Assembly (NCBI RefSeq): GCF_001432305.1
Contig: NZ_KQ483358.1
Span: forward strand, 3,066,087-3,130,086
DNA from: Curvibacter sp. PAE-UM
Lineage (GTDB): Bacteria; Pseudomonadota; Gammaproteobacteria; Burkholderiales; Burkholderiaceae_C
Length of the DNA: 64,000 bases
Direction: 5' to 3'
The translations under genes and the position numbers were made by a program. Below, one piece after another: positions 19,917 to 31,143 of this stretch. How positions within the stretch are numbered: the stretch's first letter is position 1; every line of letters starts with the position of its first letter. The notes below the pieces were generated by a model. It was not told the origin of the DNA, made no database searches, and saw nothing but the letters and a program-made list of their open reading frames with translations.

Positions 19917-21614
19917 TCAGCGCTCCAGTGCCACCACCCGCTTGTAGAGCAAGCCTCCCGCGTAGAGCGAAAGCCCCACCACCACCAGGCTGCCGATGCG
20001 CAGCAGCGGTGCCGCACCGGCCAGGTCATGGAGGATGACCTTGACCAGCGAAGCCGCGAAGATGAAGAGCGAAGACTTGCCCAGGTCCTGGTCGCGGGTG
20101 CGGAAGGCCAGCAACAGCGAAGCCAGGGCCAGCGCACCCCAGGCCAGCGAGACCAGCAGCGCGTTGTCGAAGTTGCGCAGCACCACGCCCATCAGGCCGA
20201 TGTGCGCGGCATAGAGGGCAAAAACAATCCACTGCCGCAACGCCGCATGGCCGCGCCCGAGGAACCAGGCAGCATAGAGTTCGGCCGTGTACAGCAGCGA
20301 CAGCAAGGTGGTCTGGCCCACGCCGCCGGTGTCATCCAGCAGCACCACACGCACATAGTTCAGGGCCAGCAGACCGCCCAGCAGCAGCTTGAAGGGCAGC
20401 ATGAGCTGCGCGTCAGCCGCCGGTCGCGTGACGAACAGGGCCGCCGGCGGCAGCACCAGCAGCACGGCCCAGGACGCCCAGCGGTCGGGCAGCAGCTCCA
20501 GGTAGACGGCGTGAAACAGCACCAGCGCGCAGTAGGCGCCGACGATAAAGCCGCCGGCTGCCAGCGAGACACCCAGCGCGCGCCGCGCCACCCCGTAAGC
20601 CAGCAGCAGCACGGCCGCGCTGCCCAGCGCCACCCAGGGCGCCAGCGCGGGCAGGTGCCGACTCAGGATGGCGTACTGCAGCGCGTAGAACAGCAGCAGC
20701 AGGGGCAGGTGCGCCACGCCCTCGGCCTGTGTCATGGGCCGCTCGTGGCGTACCGAGAAAGTGATGGCCGCACTCAGGAAGACCGCGAACTGCAGGGTCT
20801 GGAACACCAGGGCCACACCCCACTGGCTGCGTGCCAGCTGCTCCCAGAGCACCTGGAAGGCAACCAGGGCCATGTAGCCGGCCAGCAGATAGGGCCGGCG
20901 GTTCCCGATGGCCAGCGCGTAAAGGCAGAACACCACGCTCCAGGCCGTGAAGTAGATGACCAGATCCACCACCGAACCGCTCATGGCCCGCAACAGCAGC
21001 GGCGCGGAGTAGGAACCCACCACCGCGAACAGGCCGTAGATCTCGCTGCCGAAGATGCGGCCCAGCCAGAGCGCCAGCAGGCAGTTGCAGATCACCGCCG
21101 TGGTGGCAACACCCATCCCGATCAGGTGGTAATAAAGATGGGCACCGTAGATGGCCAAAAAGAACACCACCAGGCCGCCGGCCGGCAGCAGGCTGGCGTA
21201 GTTGCTGTCCAGGCGCCGCAGCCTCAAGCCCGCCACGATGAGCCCGACGCCGCCCAGCACGGCCAGGCCCAGCTGGCGCGGCGGCGTCAGCCAGCCCGCG
21301 TCGTAGACCAGGCGGATCAGGTAGACCGCGGCCAGCACCAGCAGCGTGGCGCCGGTCCAACCCATGACCTGCGTGACCGTGAGTTCGCTCGCGTCCACCG
21401 ACTTCTCGAAGAAAGGTGAGGCCGGCGCCAGTTTGGCCTGTGGCTGCGCCGTCGCGGCAGCGTAGGGCTGGGGCTCGGTGTTGCGGAAATGCGGGTCGTC
21501 CTCGTCCCGCACCGGGGCAGCGACCGGCACACGCGGCGACAGGTTCAGCACCGCCTCTTCCAGCCGGGCCAGGCGCAGATTCAGCGCACGCAACTGCTCT
21601 TCGACATCAGCCAT
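19917..21614 (-). CDS. DUF2339-type polytopic membrane protein
   Basis: A 565-residue inner-membrane protein. The first 25 residues are a helical EEQLRALNLRLARLEEAV coiled coil typical of DUF2339, then a Pro/Ala linker, then about 15 hydrophobic segments from residue 85 to the end. The WTGATLLVLAAVYLIRLVYD helix opens the membrane region. Members of this family are widespread and of unknown function; a cell-envelope role is only a guess. Confidence 0.75.
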   Translation of the reverse strand: MADVEEQLRALNLRLARLEEAVLNLSPRVPVAAPVRDEDDPHFRNTEPQPYAAATAQPQAKLAPASPFFEKSVDASELTVTQVMGWTGATLLVLAAVYLIRLVYDAGWLTPPRQLGLAVLGGVGLIVAGLRLRRLDSNYASLLPAGGLVVFFLAIYGAHLYYHLIGMGVATTAVICNCLLALWLGRIFGSEIYGLFAVVGSYSAPLLLRAMSGSVVDLVIYFTAWSVVFCLYALAIGNRRPYLLAGYMALVAFQVLWEQLARSQWGVALVFQTLQFAVFLSAAITFSVRHERPMTQAEGVAHLPLLLLFYALQYAILSRHLPALAPWVALGSAAVLLLAYGVARRALGVSLAAGGFIVGAYCALVLFHAVYLELLPDRWASWAVLLVLPPAALFVTRPAADAQLMLPFKLLLGGLLALNYVRVVLLDDTGGVGQTTLLSLLYTAELYAAWFLGRGHAALRQWIVFALYAAHIGLMGVVLRNFDNALLVSLAWGALALASLLLAFRTRDQDLGKSSLFIFAASLVKVILHDLAGAAPLLRIGSLVVVGLSLYAGGLLYKRVVALER

Positions 21615-21666
21615 GGTTCCCCCCGCTTCGTGATGACAGCCGCATGCTAACCGCTCGTCCCGGGGG

Positions 21667-25299
<3,633 letters not shown>

Positions 25300-25406
25300 G
25301 GTGAACCCGATGGTAGTGGGTGCCGGCCTCGGGGTATGCCCGAAGCTTGCGAGGCTGATTTGGGCTTATGCTAATTCCACTTTCCCTCAACCCTCCCGGA
25401 GTCGCC

Positions 25407-26372
25407 ATGAAATTCAAGCTTTCCCTGGCCTGCGCCGCGCTCGCCCTGTCCGTTTCCGCCCTGGCCCAGACCAAATGGGACCTGGCCGCCGCCTACCCGG
25501 CCAGCAACTTCCACAGCGAGAACATGGCCCAGTTCGCCACCGAGGTGGACCAGGCCACCGGCGGCAAGCTCAAGATCACGCTGCATGCGGGCGCCTCCCT
25601 GTTCAAGGCACCCGAGATCAAGCGCGCCGTGCAGGGCGGCCAGGCCCAGGCCGGCGAAATCCTGTTGGCCAACTTCCAGAACGAGTGGCAGATCTACGGC
25701 GCCGACGGCCTGCCCTTCCTGGCCGACAGCTACGACGCGGCCATGAAGCTCTACAAGGCCCAGCGCCCGATGATCGAGAAGAAGCTGGCCGAGCAAGGCC
25801 TGGTGCTGCTGTATTCGGTGGCGTGGCCGCCGCAGGGCATCTACACCAAGAAGCCCATCAACAGCGCGGCCGACCTCAAGGGCGTGAAATGGCGCGCCTA
25901 CAGCCCGGCCACCGCACGCATAGCCGACCTGGTGGGCGCCCAGCCCGTCACCGTGCAGGCCGCCGAGCTGCAGCAGGCCCTGGCCACCGGCGTGGTGGAG
26001 TCCACCATGACCTCGGGCGCCACCGGCGTGGACAGCAAGCTCTACGAGAACCTCAAGTACTACTACGACACCCAGGCCTGGCTGCCCAAGAACATGGTGA
26101 TCGTGAACAAGAAGGCCTTCGACGCGCTGGACAAGCCCAGCCAGGACGCCGTGCTCAAGGCCGCCGCAACGGCTGAGGCCCGCGGCCTGGCCGCCAGCCA
26201 GCGCGTCAACACCGAGACCCTGGCCAAGCTCAAGGCCAACGGCATGCAGGTGCTGGCCCCCTCGGCTCAACTCAAGGCCGACCTCAAGAAGGTGGGCGAC
26301 ACCATGCTCAAGGAATGGCTGGAAAAAGCCGGCCCCGAAGGCAAGGCCCTGGTGGACAGCTACCAGCGCTGA
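25407..26372 (+). CDS. dctP: TRAP transporter solute-binding subunit (DctP type)
   Basis: A 321-residue periplasmic binding protein of a tripartite ATP-independent transporter. The ATG at 25407 gives a clean Sec signal peptide (MKFKLSLACAALALSVSALA, cleaved before QTKWDL). The VKWRAYSPATARIADLVGAQ region contains the Arg that pairs with a substrate carboxylate in DctP proteins. dctQ and dctM follow directly. The ligand is unknown; the divergent 5-oxoprolinase makes 5-oxoproline or another small carboxylate a reasonable guess. Confidence 0.9.
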   Translation: MKFKLSLACAALALSVSALAQTKWDLAAAYPASNFHSENMAQFATEVDQATGGKLKITLHAGASLFKAPEIKRAVQGGQAQAGEILLANFQNEWQIYGADGLPFLADSYDAAMKLYKAQRPMIEKKLAEQGLVLLYSVAWPPQGIYTKKPINSAADLKGVKWRAYSPATARIADLVGAQPVTVQAAELQQALATGVVESTMTSGATGVDSKLYENLKYYYDTQAWLPKNMVIVNKKAFDALDKPSQDAVLKAAATAEARGLAASQRVNTETLAKLKANGMQVLAPSAQLKADLKKVGDTMLKEWLEKAGPEGKALVDSYQR

Positions 26373-26381
26373 TCCCCCGCC

Positions 26382-26939
26382 ATGCCTGACACCCGCCCGG
26401 GCGCCGTGCGCCGTTCGCTTGACGGCCTCTACGCCTTCGGCGGTGTCCTGGCCGCGCTGTGCGTGCTGGCCATCCTGCTGCTGATGATCGGCGCCTCGGT
26501 GGGGCGCATGGCGAACTGGCGCGTGTCCTGGATCAACGACGTGGTGGCCTGGCTCTGCGCCGCGGCCGCCTTCCTGGGCATGGCCTACAGCTTTCGCAAC
26601 GGCGACTTCGTACGCGTCACGCTGCTGCTGGAATCGGTGACACCCGCCGTGCGGCGCTGGCTGGAGATCCTCTCGCTCGGCATCGCCTCGGTGGCCATCG
26701 CCTACCTGGGCTGGTGGGCCGCGCGTTTCACCTACGACAGCTGGCGGTTCAATGACATCGCCGGCAATATGGTGGCCATCCCCATCTGGATTCCGCAAAT
26801 GAGCTTCGTGGTCGGCTCCGCCATCCTGGTCATCGCCGTGGTCGATGAATGCGTGGGCGTGCTGCGCGGAGCCAAGCCCAGTTATGTGGCGCGTGTGGAA
26901 GAGCGCCACGCCCGCGGTGATTTCTCCGAGGAATTGTGA
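26382..26939 (+). CDS. dctQ: TRAP transporter small membrane subunit (DctQ type)
   Basis: A 185-residue membrane protein with four predicted helices (about residues 18-40, 55-75, 95-118 and 137-160). It joins the large permease to form the transport channel. The WINDVVAWLCAAAAFLGMAY segment with an aromatic/acidic pair is typical. It starts nine bases after dctP and its end is followed by dctM at nearly no distance. Confidence 0.88.
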   Translation: MPDTRPGAVRRSLDGLYAFGGVLAALCVLAILLLMIGASVGRMANWRVSWINDVVAWLCAAAAFLGMAYSFRNGDFVRVTLLLESVTPAVRRWLEILSLGIASVAIAYLGWWAARFTYDSWRFNDIAGNMVAIPIWIPQMSFVVGSAILVIAVVDECVGVLRGAKPSYVARVEERHARGDFSEEL

Positions 26940-26941
26940 AC

Positions 26942-28252
26942 ATGGGCCTGCTTGAAATCGGGGCCCTGCTGCTCTTCCTCATGCTGCTGATGCTGGCCGG
27001 CGGCGTCTGGATCGCCATGACCCTGGCCATCGTGGGCTGGGTGGGCCAGGCCTTCTTCACGAGCACCCAGCCGGGGATGAACCTGTTCTCCTCCTTCTGG
27101 GAGACGGCCGCCAGCTGGGAACTGGCCGCCCTGCCGCTGTTCATCTGGATGGGCGAGATCCTTTATCGCACCAAACTCTCGGAGCAGATGTTCGACGGCC
27201 TCTCGCCCTGGCTCTCGCGCGTGCCCGGCCGCCTGATGCACACCACCGTGCTGGGCTGCGGCATCTTCGGCTCGGTCTCGGGTTCTTCCGCCGCCACCTG
27301 CGCCACCATCGCCAAGGTGGCCCTGCCCGAGCTGGAACGCCGCGGTTACGACCGCAACCTCGCGCTGGGCTCGCTGGCCGCGGCCGGCGGCCTGGGCATC
27401 CTGATCCCGCCGTCCATCACCATGGTGGTCTACGCCGTGGCGGCCGACGCCTCGGTCATCCGCCTCTTTCTCGCCGGTTTCCTGCCGGGTTTCCTGCTCA
27501 TGGCCCTGTTCTCGGGTTACATCATGTGGTGGAGCCTGCGTTACCCGGCCAAGGTGCCACCGGCCGAAGCGCCGACCAGCTTCATGGCCAAGCTGCGCCG
27601 CTCGGGCAGCCTCATCCCCTGCGGCCTGCTGATCGTCTTCATCGTCTGGGTGCTGGTGGCCGGCATCGCCACCGCCACCGAATGCGCGGCCTGGGGCGTG
27701 GTGGGCTCACTCGCCATCGCCGCGGCCAGCCGCACGCTCACGCTGCGCAATTTCTGGGACGGCCTGGCCGGCGCCACGCGCGTGAGCTGCATGATCATGT
27801 TCATCCTGGCCGGCGCCGCCTTCCTCACCAAGACCATGGCCTTCACCGGCATCCCGCGCGAGCTGGCCGAGTTCGTGCACAGCATGAACCTCTCGGCCTA
27901 CGGCCTGATCGCCGTGCTGGTGGTGGTCTACCTGGTGCTGGGCACCGCGCTCGACGGCATCTCCATGATCGTGCTGACCAGCGCCGTGGTGTTGCCCATG
28001 GTGCAGAAGGCGGGTTTCGACCTGGTGTGGTTCGGCATCTTCATCATCATGCTGATCGAGATCGCCGAGATCACGCCGCCCGTGGGCTTCAACCTTTTCG
28101 TGTTGCAGAACATGACCGGCGTGGACAGCAACCGCATCGCCCGCGTCACCCTGCCCTTCTTCGCCTGCATGGTCCTGGCCATCGTTCTGATCACCGTCTT
28201 CCCGTCCATCGTCACCAGCGTGCCGAACTGGCTGATGGGGGTGGAGCGCTAG
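26942..28252 (+). CDS. dctM: TRAP transporter large membrane subunit (DctM type)
   Basis: A 436-residue polytopic permease that drives uptake with a sodium gradient. The GSVSGSSAATCATIAKVALP and GGLGILIPPSITMVVYAVAA segments are DctM hallmarks, repeated in the second half as LDGISMIVLTSAVVLPMV and EITPPVGFNLFVLQNMTG. I choose the ATG at 26942 because an AGGA ribosome-binding site lies nine bases upstream. A GTG at 26936 overlapping dctQ is possible but too close to that site. Confidence 0.9.
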   Translation: MGLLEIGALLLFLMLLMLAGGVWIAMTLAIVGWVGQAFFTSTQPGMNLFSSFWETAASWELAALPLFIWMGEILYRTKLSEQMFDGLSPWLSRVPGRLMHTTVLGCGIFGSVSGSSAATCATIAKVALPELERRGYDRNLALGSLAAAGGLGILIPPSITMVVYAVAADASVIRLFLAGFLPGFLLMALFSGYIMWWSLRYPAKVPPAEAPTSFMAKLRRSGSLIPCGLLIVFIVWVLVAGIATATECAAWGVVGSLAIAAASRTLTLRNFWDGLAGATRVSCMIMFILAGAAFLTKTMAFTGIPRELAEFVHSMNLSAYGLIAVLVVVYLVLGTALDGISMIVLTSAVVLPMVQKAGFDLVWFGIFIIMLIEIAEITPPVGFNLFVLQNMTGVDSNRIARVTLPFFACMVLAIVLITVFPSIVTSVPNWLMGVER

Positions 28253-28262
28253 GGCGAGCCGA

Positions 28263-28598
28263 CTACGACGGCTTGTGCAGGGCGATGGTCACCAGGGCCG
28301 AGGCGTCCTCGATCGCCGTCACGCCATGCAAGGCCCCGCCCGTCAGGAAAAGCAGTTGCCCGGCGCGCAGCACGTGGCTTCGGCCATCGAGGGTGACGTC
28401 GAGCACCCCTTCGATGCACTGGATGGTGATTTCACCCGCCACCTGGTGCGGCGGCAGCGACTTGCCGGCCGGCAGCACCAGGCGCATGACTTCCAGCTCC
28501 TGCGCCTTGAACAGCGCCACCGTCTTCGCACCCGCCAGGCGCTCGCCCAGGGGTTGGACATCGATGGATTGACCGGCGGAGGCGTGCGGGAGTGCCAT
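28263..28598 (-). CDS. Small cupin-domain protein
   Basis: A 111-residue single-domain cupin. The metal-binding motif 1 is reduced (LPPHQVAGEITIQCIEG, one His and one Glu) and motif 2 is GQLLFLTGGALHGVTA with a single His. Such proteins are often sensors or small enzymes; the function is not known. It converges on dctM (10-bp gap) and diverges from crcB. Confidence 0.7.
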   Translation of the reverse strand: MALPHASAGQSIDVQPLGERLAGAKTVALFKAQELEVMRLVLPAGKSLPPHQVAGEITIQCIEGVLDVTLDGRSHVLRAGQLLFLTGGALHGVTAIEDASALVTIALHKPS

Positions 28599-28673
28599 GC
28601 GGAAGATTATGGGCCGCTGGTGACGACAACGATGCCTGTGAGGTCATGCCAGCCGGGGCGATAAACTCCCCCC

Positions 28674-29054
28674 ATGCTCCCCGTCCTCGCCATCTGCCTC
28701 GGCGCCTGCGCCGGTGCTCTTCTGCGCTGGCGCCTGGGCCTGTGGCTCAGCACACCCGGCGCCCTGCTGCCCTGGGGCACGCTGACCGCCAACCTGGTCG
28801 GCGGCTACCTCATCGGCGTGTGCGTGGCCGTGTTCCAGGCCCTGCCGCAGCTGGACCCGGCCTGGCGCCTCATGCTGGTCACCGGCTTCCTGGGCGCACT
28901 GACCACCTTCTCCAGTTTCTCGGCCGAGGTGGTGGCCATGCTGCAGCAGGCGCGTTATGCGCTGGCGCTGGGCACGGCCGGTCTGCACCTCTTCGGCTCC
29001 CTGCTGCTCACCGTGGTGGGCATCAAGAGCGTGGAGCTGGTGCTGGCGCGCTGA
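28674..29054 (+). CDS. crcB: CrcB/Fluc fluoride ion channel
   Basis: A 126-residue dual-topology membrane protein that exports fluoride as an antiparallel dimer. Four helices are visible. The hallmark GTLTANLVGGYLIGV segment lines the pore with its Asn, and the GFLGALTTFSSFSAEV motif contains the Phe box and the Na+-site Thr/Ser residues. The 75 bases upstream do not show a convincing fluoride riboswitch. Confidence 0.92.
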   Translation: MLPVLAICLGACAGALLRWRLGLWLSTPGALLPWGTLTANLVGGYLIGVCVAVFQALPQLDPAWRLMLVTGFLGALTTFSSFSAEVVAMLQQARYALALGTAGLHLFGSLLLTVVGIKSVELVLAR

Positions 29055-29073
29055 CGCTGCGCCCGCAGGCCCC

Positions 29074-30126
29074 TCAAGCCTGCCGGGTGGCGGGCGATTC
29101 CAGCAGCGTTCGAATGTATGGCTGCGCCGCCGCGCCATGCGCGCGGTACAGGGTCAGCACCTGTTCACACACGGACTGCCAATGCGCGGCACCCTGGCCG
29201 CAGGCCGATGCCAGCGCCTGACCGCCATCACCCGCGCCATATGCCGTGTAGGCCCGCTCCAGCCCGGGCGCCAGTTCGGCGCGCAGGCCTTCGAGGTTGG
29301 CGAACCAGAAGTGCAGCGAGGCCCCGTGCTGGCGCTGCAGCAGCGTGGGCAGGGTGACGCGGCAGTCGGCCAGCAGGTCGCGCACGGCGCGCACGTAAAG
29401 TTCGGTGCGGCGATCGTTCAGGGCCTGGCGCATGGCGGCCCAGTCGGAGCCCAGCAGGGCGGCCGCCTGGGCTTCGCCCAGTTCGTGCAGGATCAGCGTT
29501 TCGGCCTGCAACTGCACCATGCGCGTCACCGCCTGTTCCCCATCAGCCGCATAGCCGTGGGCGTCGAGTGCGCGCTTGAAGGACCCTTCGGAGCGGCGCA
29601 GGGTCCAGGCCTCGTATTTTTCCCAGAGCCAGCGCTGCAGCGATTCCTGGCGCAGGTAGATGGTGCCGTCCTGCAGCGCGGCCGGTGGCGAGCTCAGGCC
29701 GCGCGCGTACTCATGCCCGCTGGTGCGCACCAGCACGCCATCGCGCGGCTGCGCCGATTCCAGCGCAGCGAGGAAAAAGCTGGCGCGCCCCGGGGCCGTG
29801 TAACCGGCGCCATAGACCAGGCCCTGCGGCAGCAGCGCGGCGTTGATGGGCTCCACATCGAAAGGGTCGATGCTGCCGCCGGCCAGCGGCAGTGCGCGCC
29901 AGGCCTGGCCCTCCAGGCCGTCCCACAAGGCCTCGCGTGCACTGAGCCAGGCGCCCACGGCTTCGCGCGCCATGGGCTGCAAGGGGGCGATGCCCTGTTC
30001 CCAGCGGTAGAACTCGCGCATCTGCAGCAGGTAGATGCACAGCGTCATGTCGGCCGCATGCGCCGCATCGGCGATGTGGCAGTTGGTCTGCACGGCCTCG
30101 ATCAGGGCGCGGTCCGGGGCATTCAT
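29074..30126 (-). CDS. Unrecognised protein, last gene of the ten-gene operon
   Basis: A 350-residue soluble, mainly helical protein with no signal peptide. I do not recognise a catalytic motif. Notable segments are CHIADAAHAADMTLCIYLLQ near the start, MREFYRWEQGIAPL and LLQRQHGASLHFWFANLEGL. It overlaps the preceding 148-residue gene by four bases and is therefore part of the minus-strand operon that diverges from dsrA. Allochromatium DsrS is also a soluble protein of similar size with unknown role, but I see no sequence reason to equate the two. Confidence 0.65.
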   Translation of the reverse strand: MNAPDRALIEAVQTNCHIADAAHAADMTLCIYLLQMREFYRWEQGIAPLQPMAREAVGAWLSAREALWDGLEGQAWRALPLAGGSIDPFDVEPINAALLPQGLVYGAGYTAPGRASFFLAALESAQPRDGVLVRTSGHEYARGLSSPPAALQDGTIYLRQESLQRWLWEKYEAWTLRRSEGSFKRALDAHGYAADGEQAVTRMVQLQAETLILHELGEAQAAALLGSDWAAMRQALNDRRTELYVRAVRDLLADCRVTLPTLLQRQHGASLHFWFANLEGLRAELAPGLERAYTAYGAGDGGQALASACGQGAAHWQSVCEQVLTLYRAHGAAAQPYIRTLLESPATRQA

Positions 30127-30569
30127 GGCTGGGGCCCCTGCGGGGTCCGGCGGCGGGGCTGCCAGGCCACGATCTGCGCCACGATGTCGGGCCAGGGCAG
30201 ATCGGTCAGGCTGCCATGCGCATCCCGGGCCTGGCCGATCAGGCGGTGCACATCGACGTGATCGGCCTGCAGCGCCTGCTGCAGGCCGCGCAGGCCGCCG
30301 CAGTGCAGGCGCATGACGGTGGCGTGCGTGAGCGGCGTGCCCGGGTGCAGCTTGAGCGGGAAGGTGGCGCGCTCCAGGAAGAGGCGCTCCAGCGTCTCGC
30401 AGTTCAGGTGGGCCGGCGCGCTGGGGCAGGCCAGGGTTTCACGCTCGGCCAGCGAGCTGCGCTGCACCAGCTCGCACACGGCGTGGCGGGCCAGCAGCGC
30501 GCCCTGGAAGACGCAGGGCAAGGGGCTGCTCTGTGTGCGCATCTCCCGGAAGGCCGTTTCGTCGACCAT
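30123..30569 (-). CDS. Unrecognised cysteine-motif protein
   Basis: A 148-residue protein with five spaced cysteines: PCVFQGALLARHAVCEL (two, 14 apart), ETLACPSAPAHLNCETL (two, ten apart) and RLHCGGLRGLQQ. The spacing is not that of a classical ferredoxin, but the pattern would suit a metal or iron-sulfur site. The rest is helical and soluble. It overlaps the 350-residue gene downstream and follows the 72-residue gene by four bases. Metal binding is inferred from the cysteines alone. Confidence 0.62.
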   Translation of the reverse strand: MVDETAFREMRTQSSPLPCVFQGALLARHAVCELVQRSSLAERETLACPSAPAHLNCETLERLFLERATFPLKLHPGTPLTHATVMRLHCGGLRGLQQALQADHVDVHRLIGQARDAHGSLTDLPWPDIVAQIVAWQPRRRTPQGPQP

Positions 30570-30573
30570 GCCA

Positions 30574-30792
30574 TCACTCTTCGCCGGGCGGGCCGGGTTC
30601 GCGCACCTGGCACAGCAGGTCTTCGGCCATGAGCTCGTTGTCGGCGAAGATGACCTTGATCTTGTCGCGGGTCTTCACGTCCAGGCCCGTGCGCAGGATC
30701 TTGGCCTGGGCCGAAGCGGGCGCAAAAGCGCCGTGCTCAGCCAGCTTTTCCAGGCCGGCAAAGGACTTGACGCGGTAGATGTAATAAGGCAC
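30574..30792 (-). CDS. Small conserved hypothetical protein
   Basis: A 72-residue acidic protein (MPYYIYRVKSFAGLEKLAEH start, EDLLCQVREPGPPGEE end). The predicted fold is a short alpha/beta unit. It lies nine bases after the S24-like gene and four bases before the cysteine-motif gene. Its spacing and codon use fit a real gene of the operon. No function can be assigned. Confidence 0.6.
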   Translation of the reverse strand: MPYYIYRVKSFAGLEKLAEHGAFAPASAQAKILRTGLDVKTRDKIKVIFADNELMAEDLLCQVREPGPPGEE

Positions 30793-30801
30793 TTGGGTTC
30801 C

Positions 30802-31143
30802 TCAAACGTAACGCTTGCTGGCTTTGCGGCGGCCCGGCAGCGCCTTCTGGATGATGACGCCGCGCACGGTGGCGAGGTCGGGCAGCGACAGATCGGGGAA
30901 GGCCGGGTTCAGCGCATGCAACTGCCAGGCCTCTCCTCTCTTGCACAGCTGGCGGAAGATCCACTCGCCCTCGTGTTGCGCCAGCACGTAACTGCCATCG
31001 CGCAGCGCGCCCTCGGGTTCGATGACGATGATCTCGCCCTCGTTGAACTCGGGCTCCATGCTGGTGCCCAGCACGCGCAACGCGAAAGCCTCGCTGCCGC
31101 TACAGGCAGATTCTTCCATCACGGGTTCGCCGGACATCGTCAT
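30802..31143 (-). CDS. Degenerate S24 (LexA/UmuD-type) peptidase-fold protein without HTH
   Basis: A 113-residue protein containing only the LexA/UmuD C-terminal fold. The nucleophile motif VLGTSMEPEFNEGEIIVIEP is intact (Ser-Met). In the second motif, where LexA has the general-base Lys (TVKRLKKQG), this protein has WIFRQLCKRG, so Lys is replaced by Arg. No N-terminal DNA-binding domain is present. The start overlaps the stop of the ferredoxin-reductase gene (ATGA). It may be a non-proteolytic sensor or partner protein; loss of activity is inferred from alignment by eye. Confidence 0.78.
   Translation of the reverse strand: MTMSGEPVMEESACSGSEAFALRVLGTSMEPEFNEGEIIVIEPEGALRDGSYVLAQHEGEWIFRQLCKRGEAWQLHALNPAFPDLSLPDLATVRGVIIQKALPGRRKASKRYV

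Noticed and set aside
28599-28673. Possible fluoride riboswitch before crcB
   Set aside because: A GGGGCGATAAAC stretch is vaguely similar, but the pseudoknot elements of the crcB motif are not visible.
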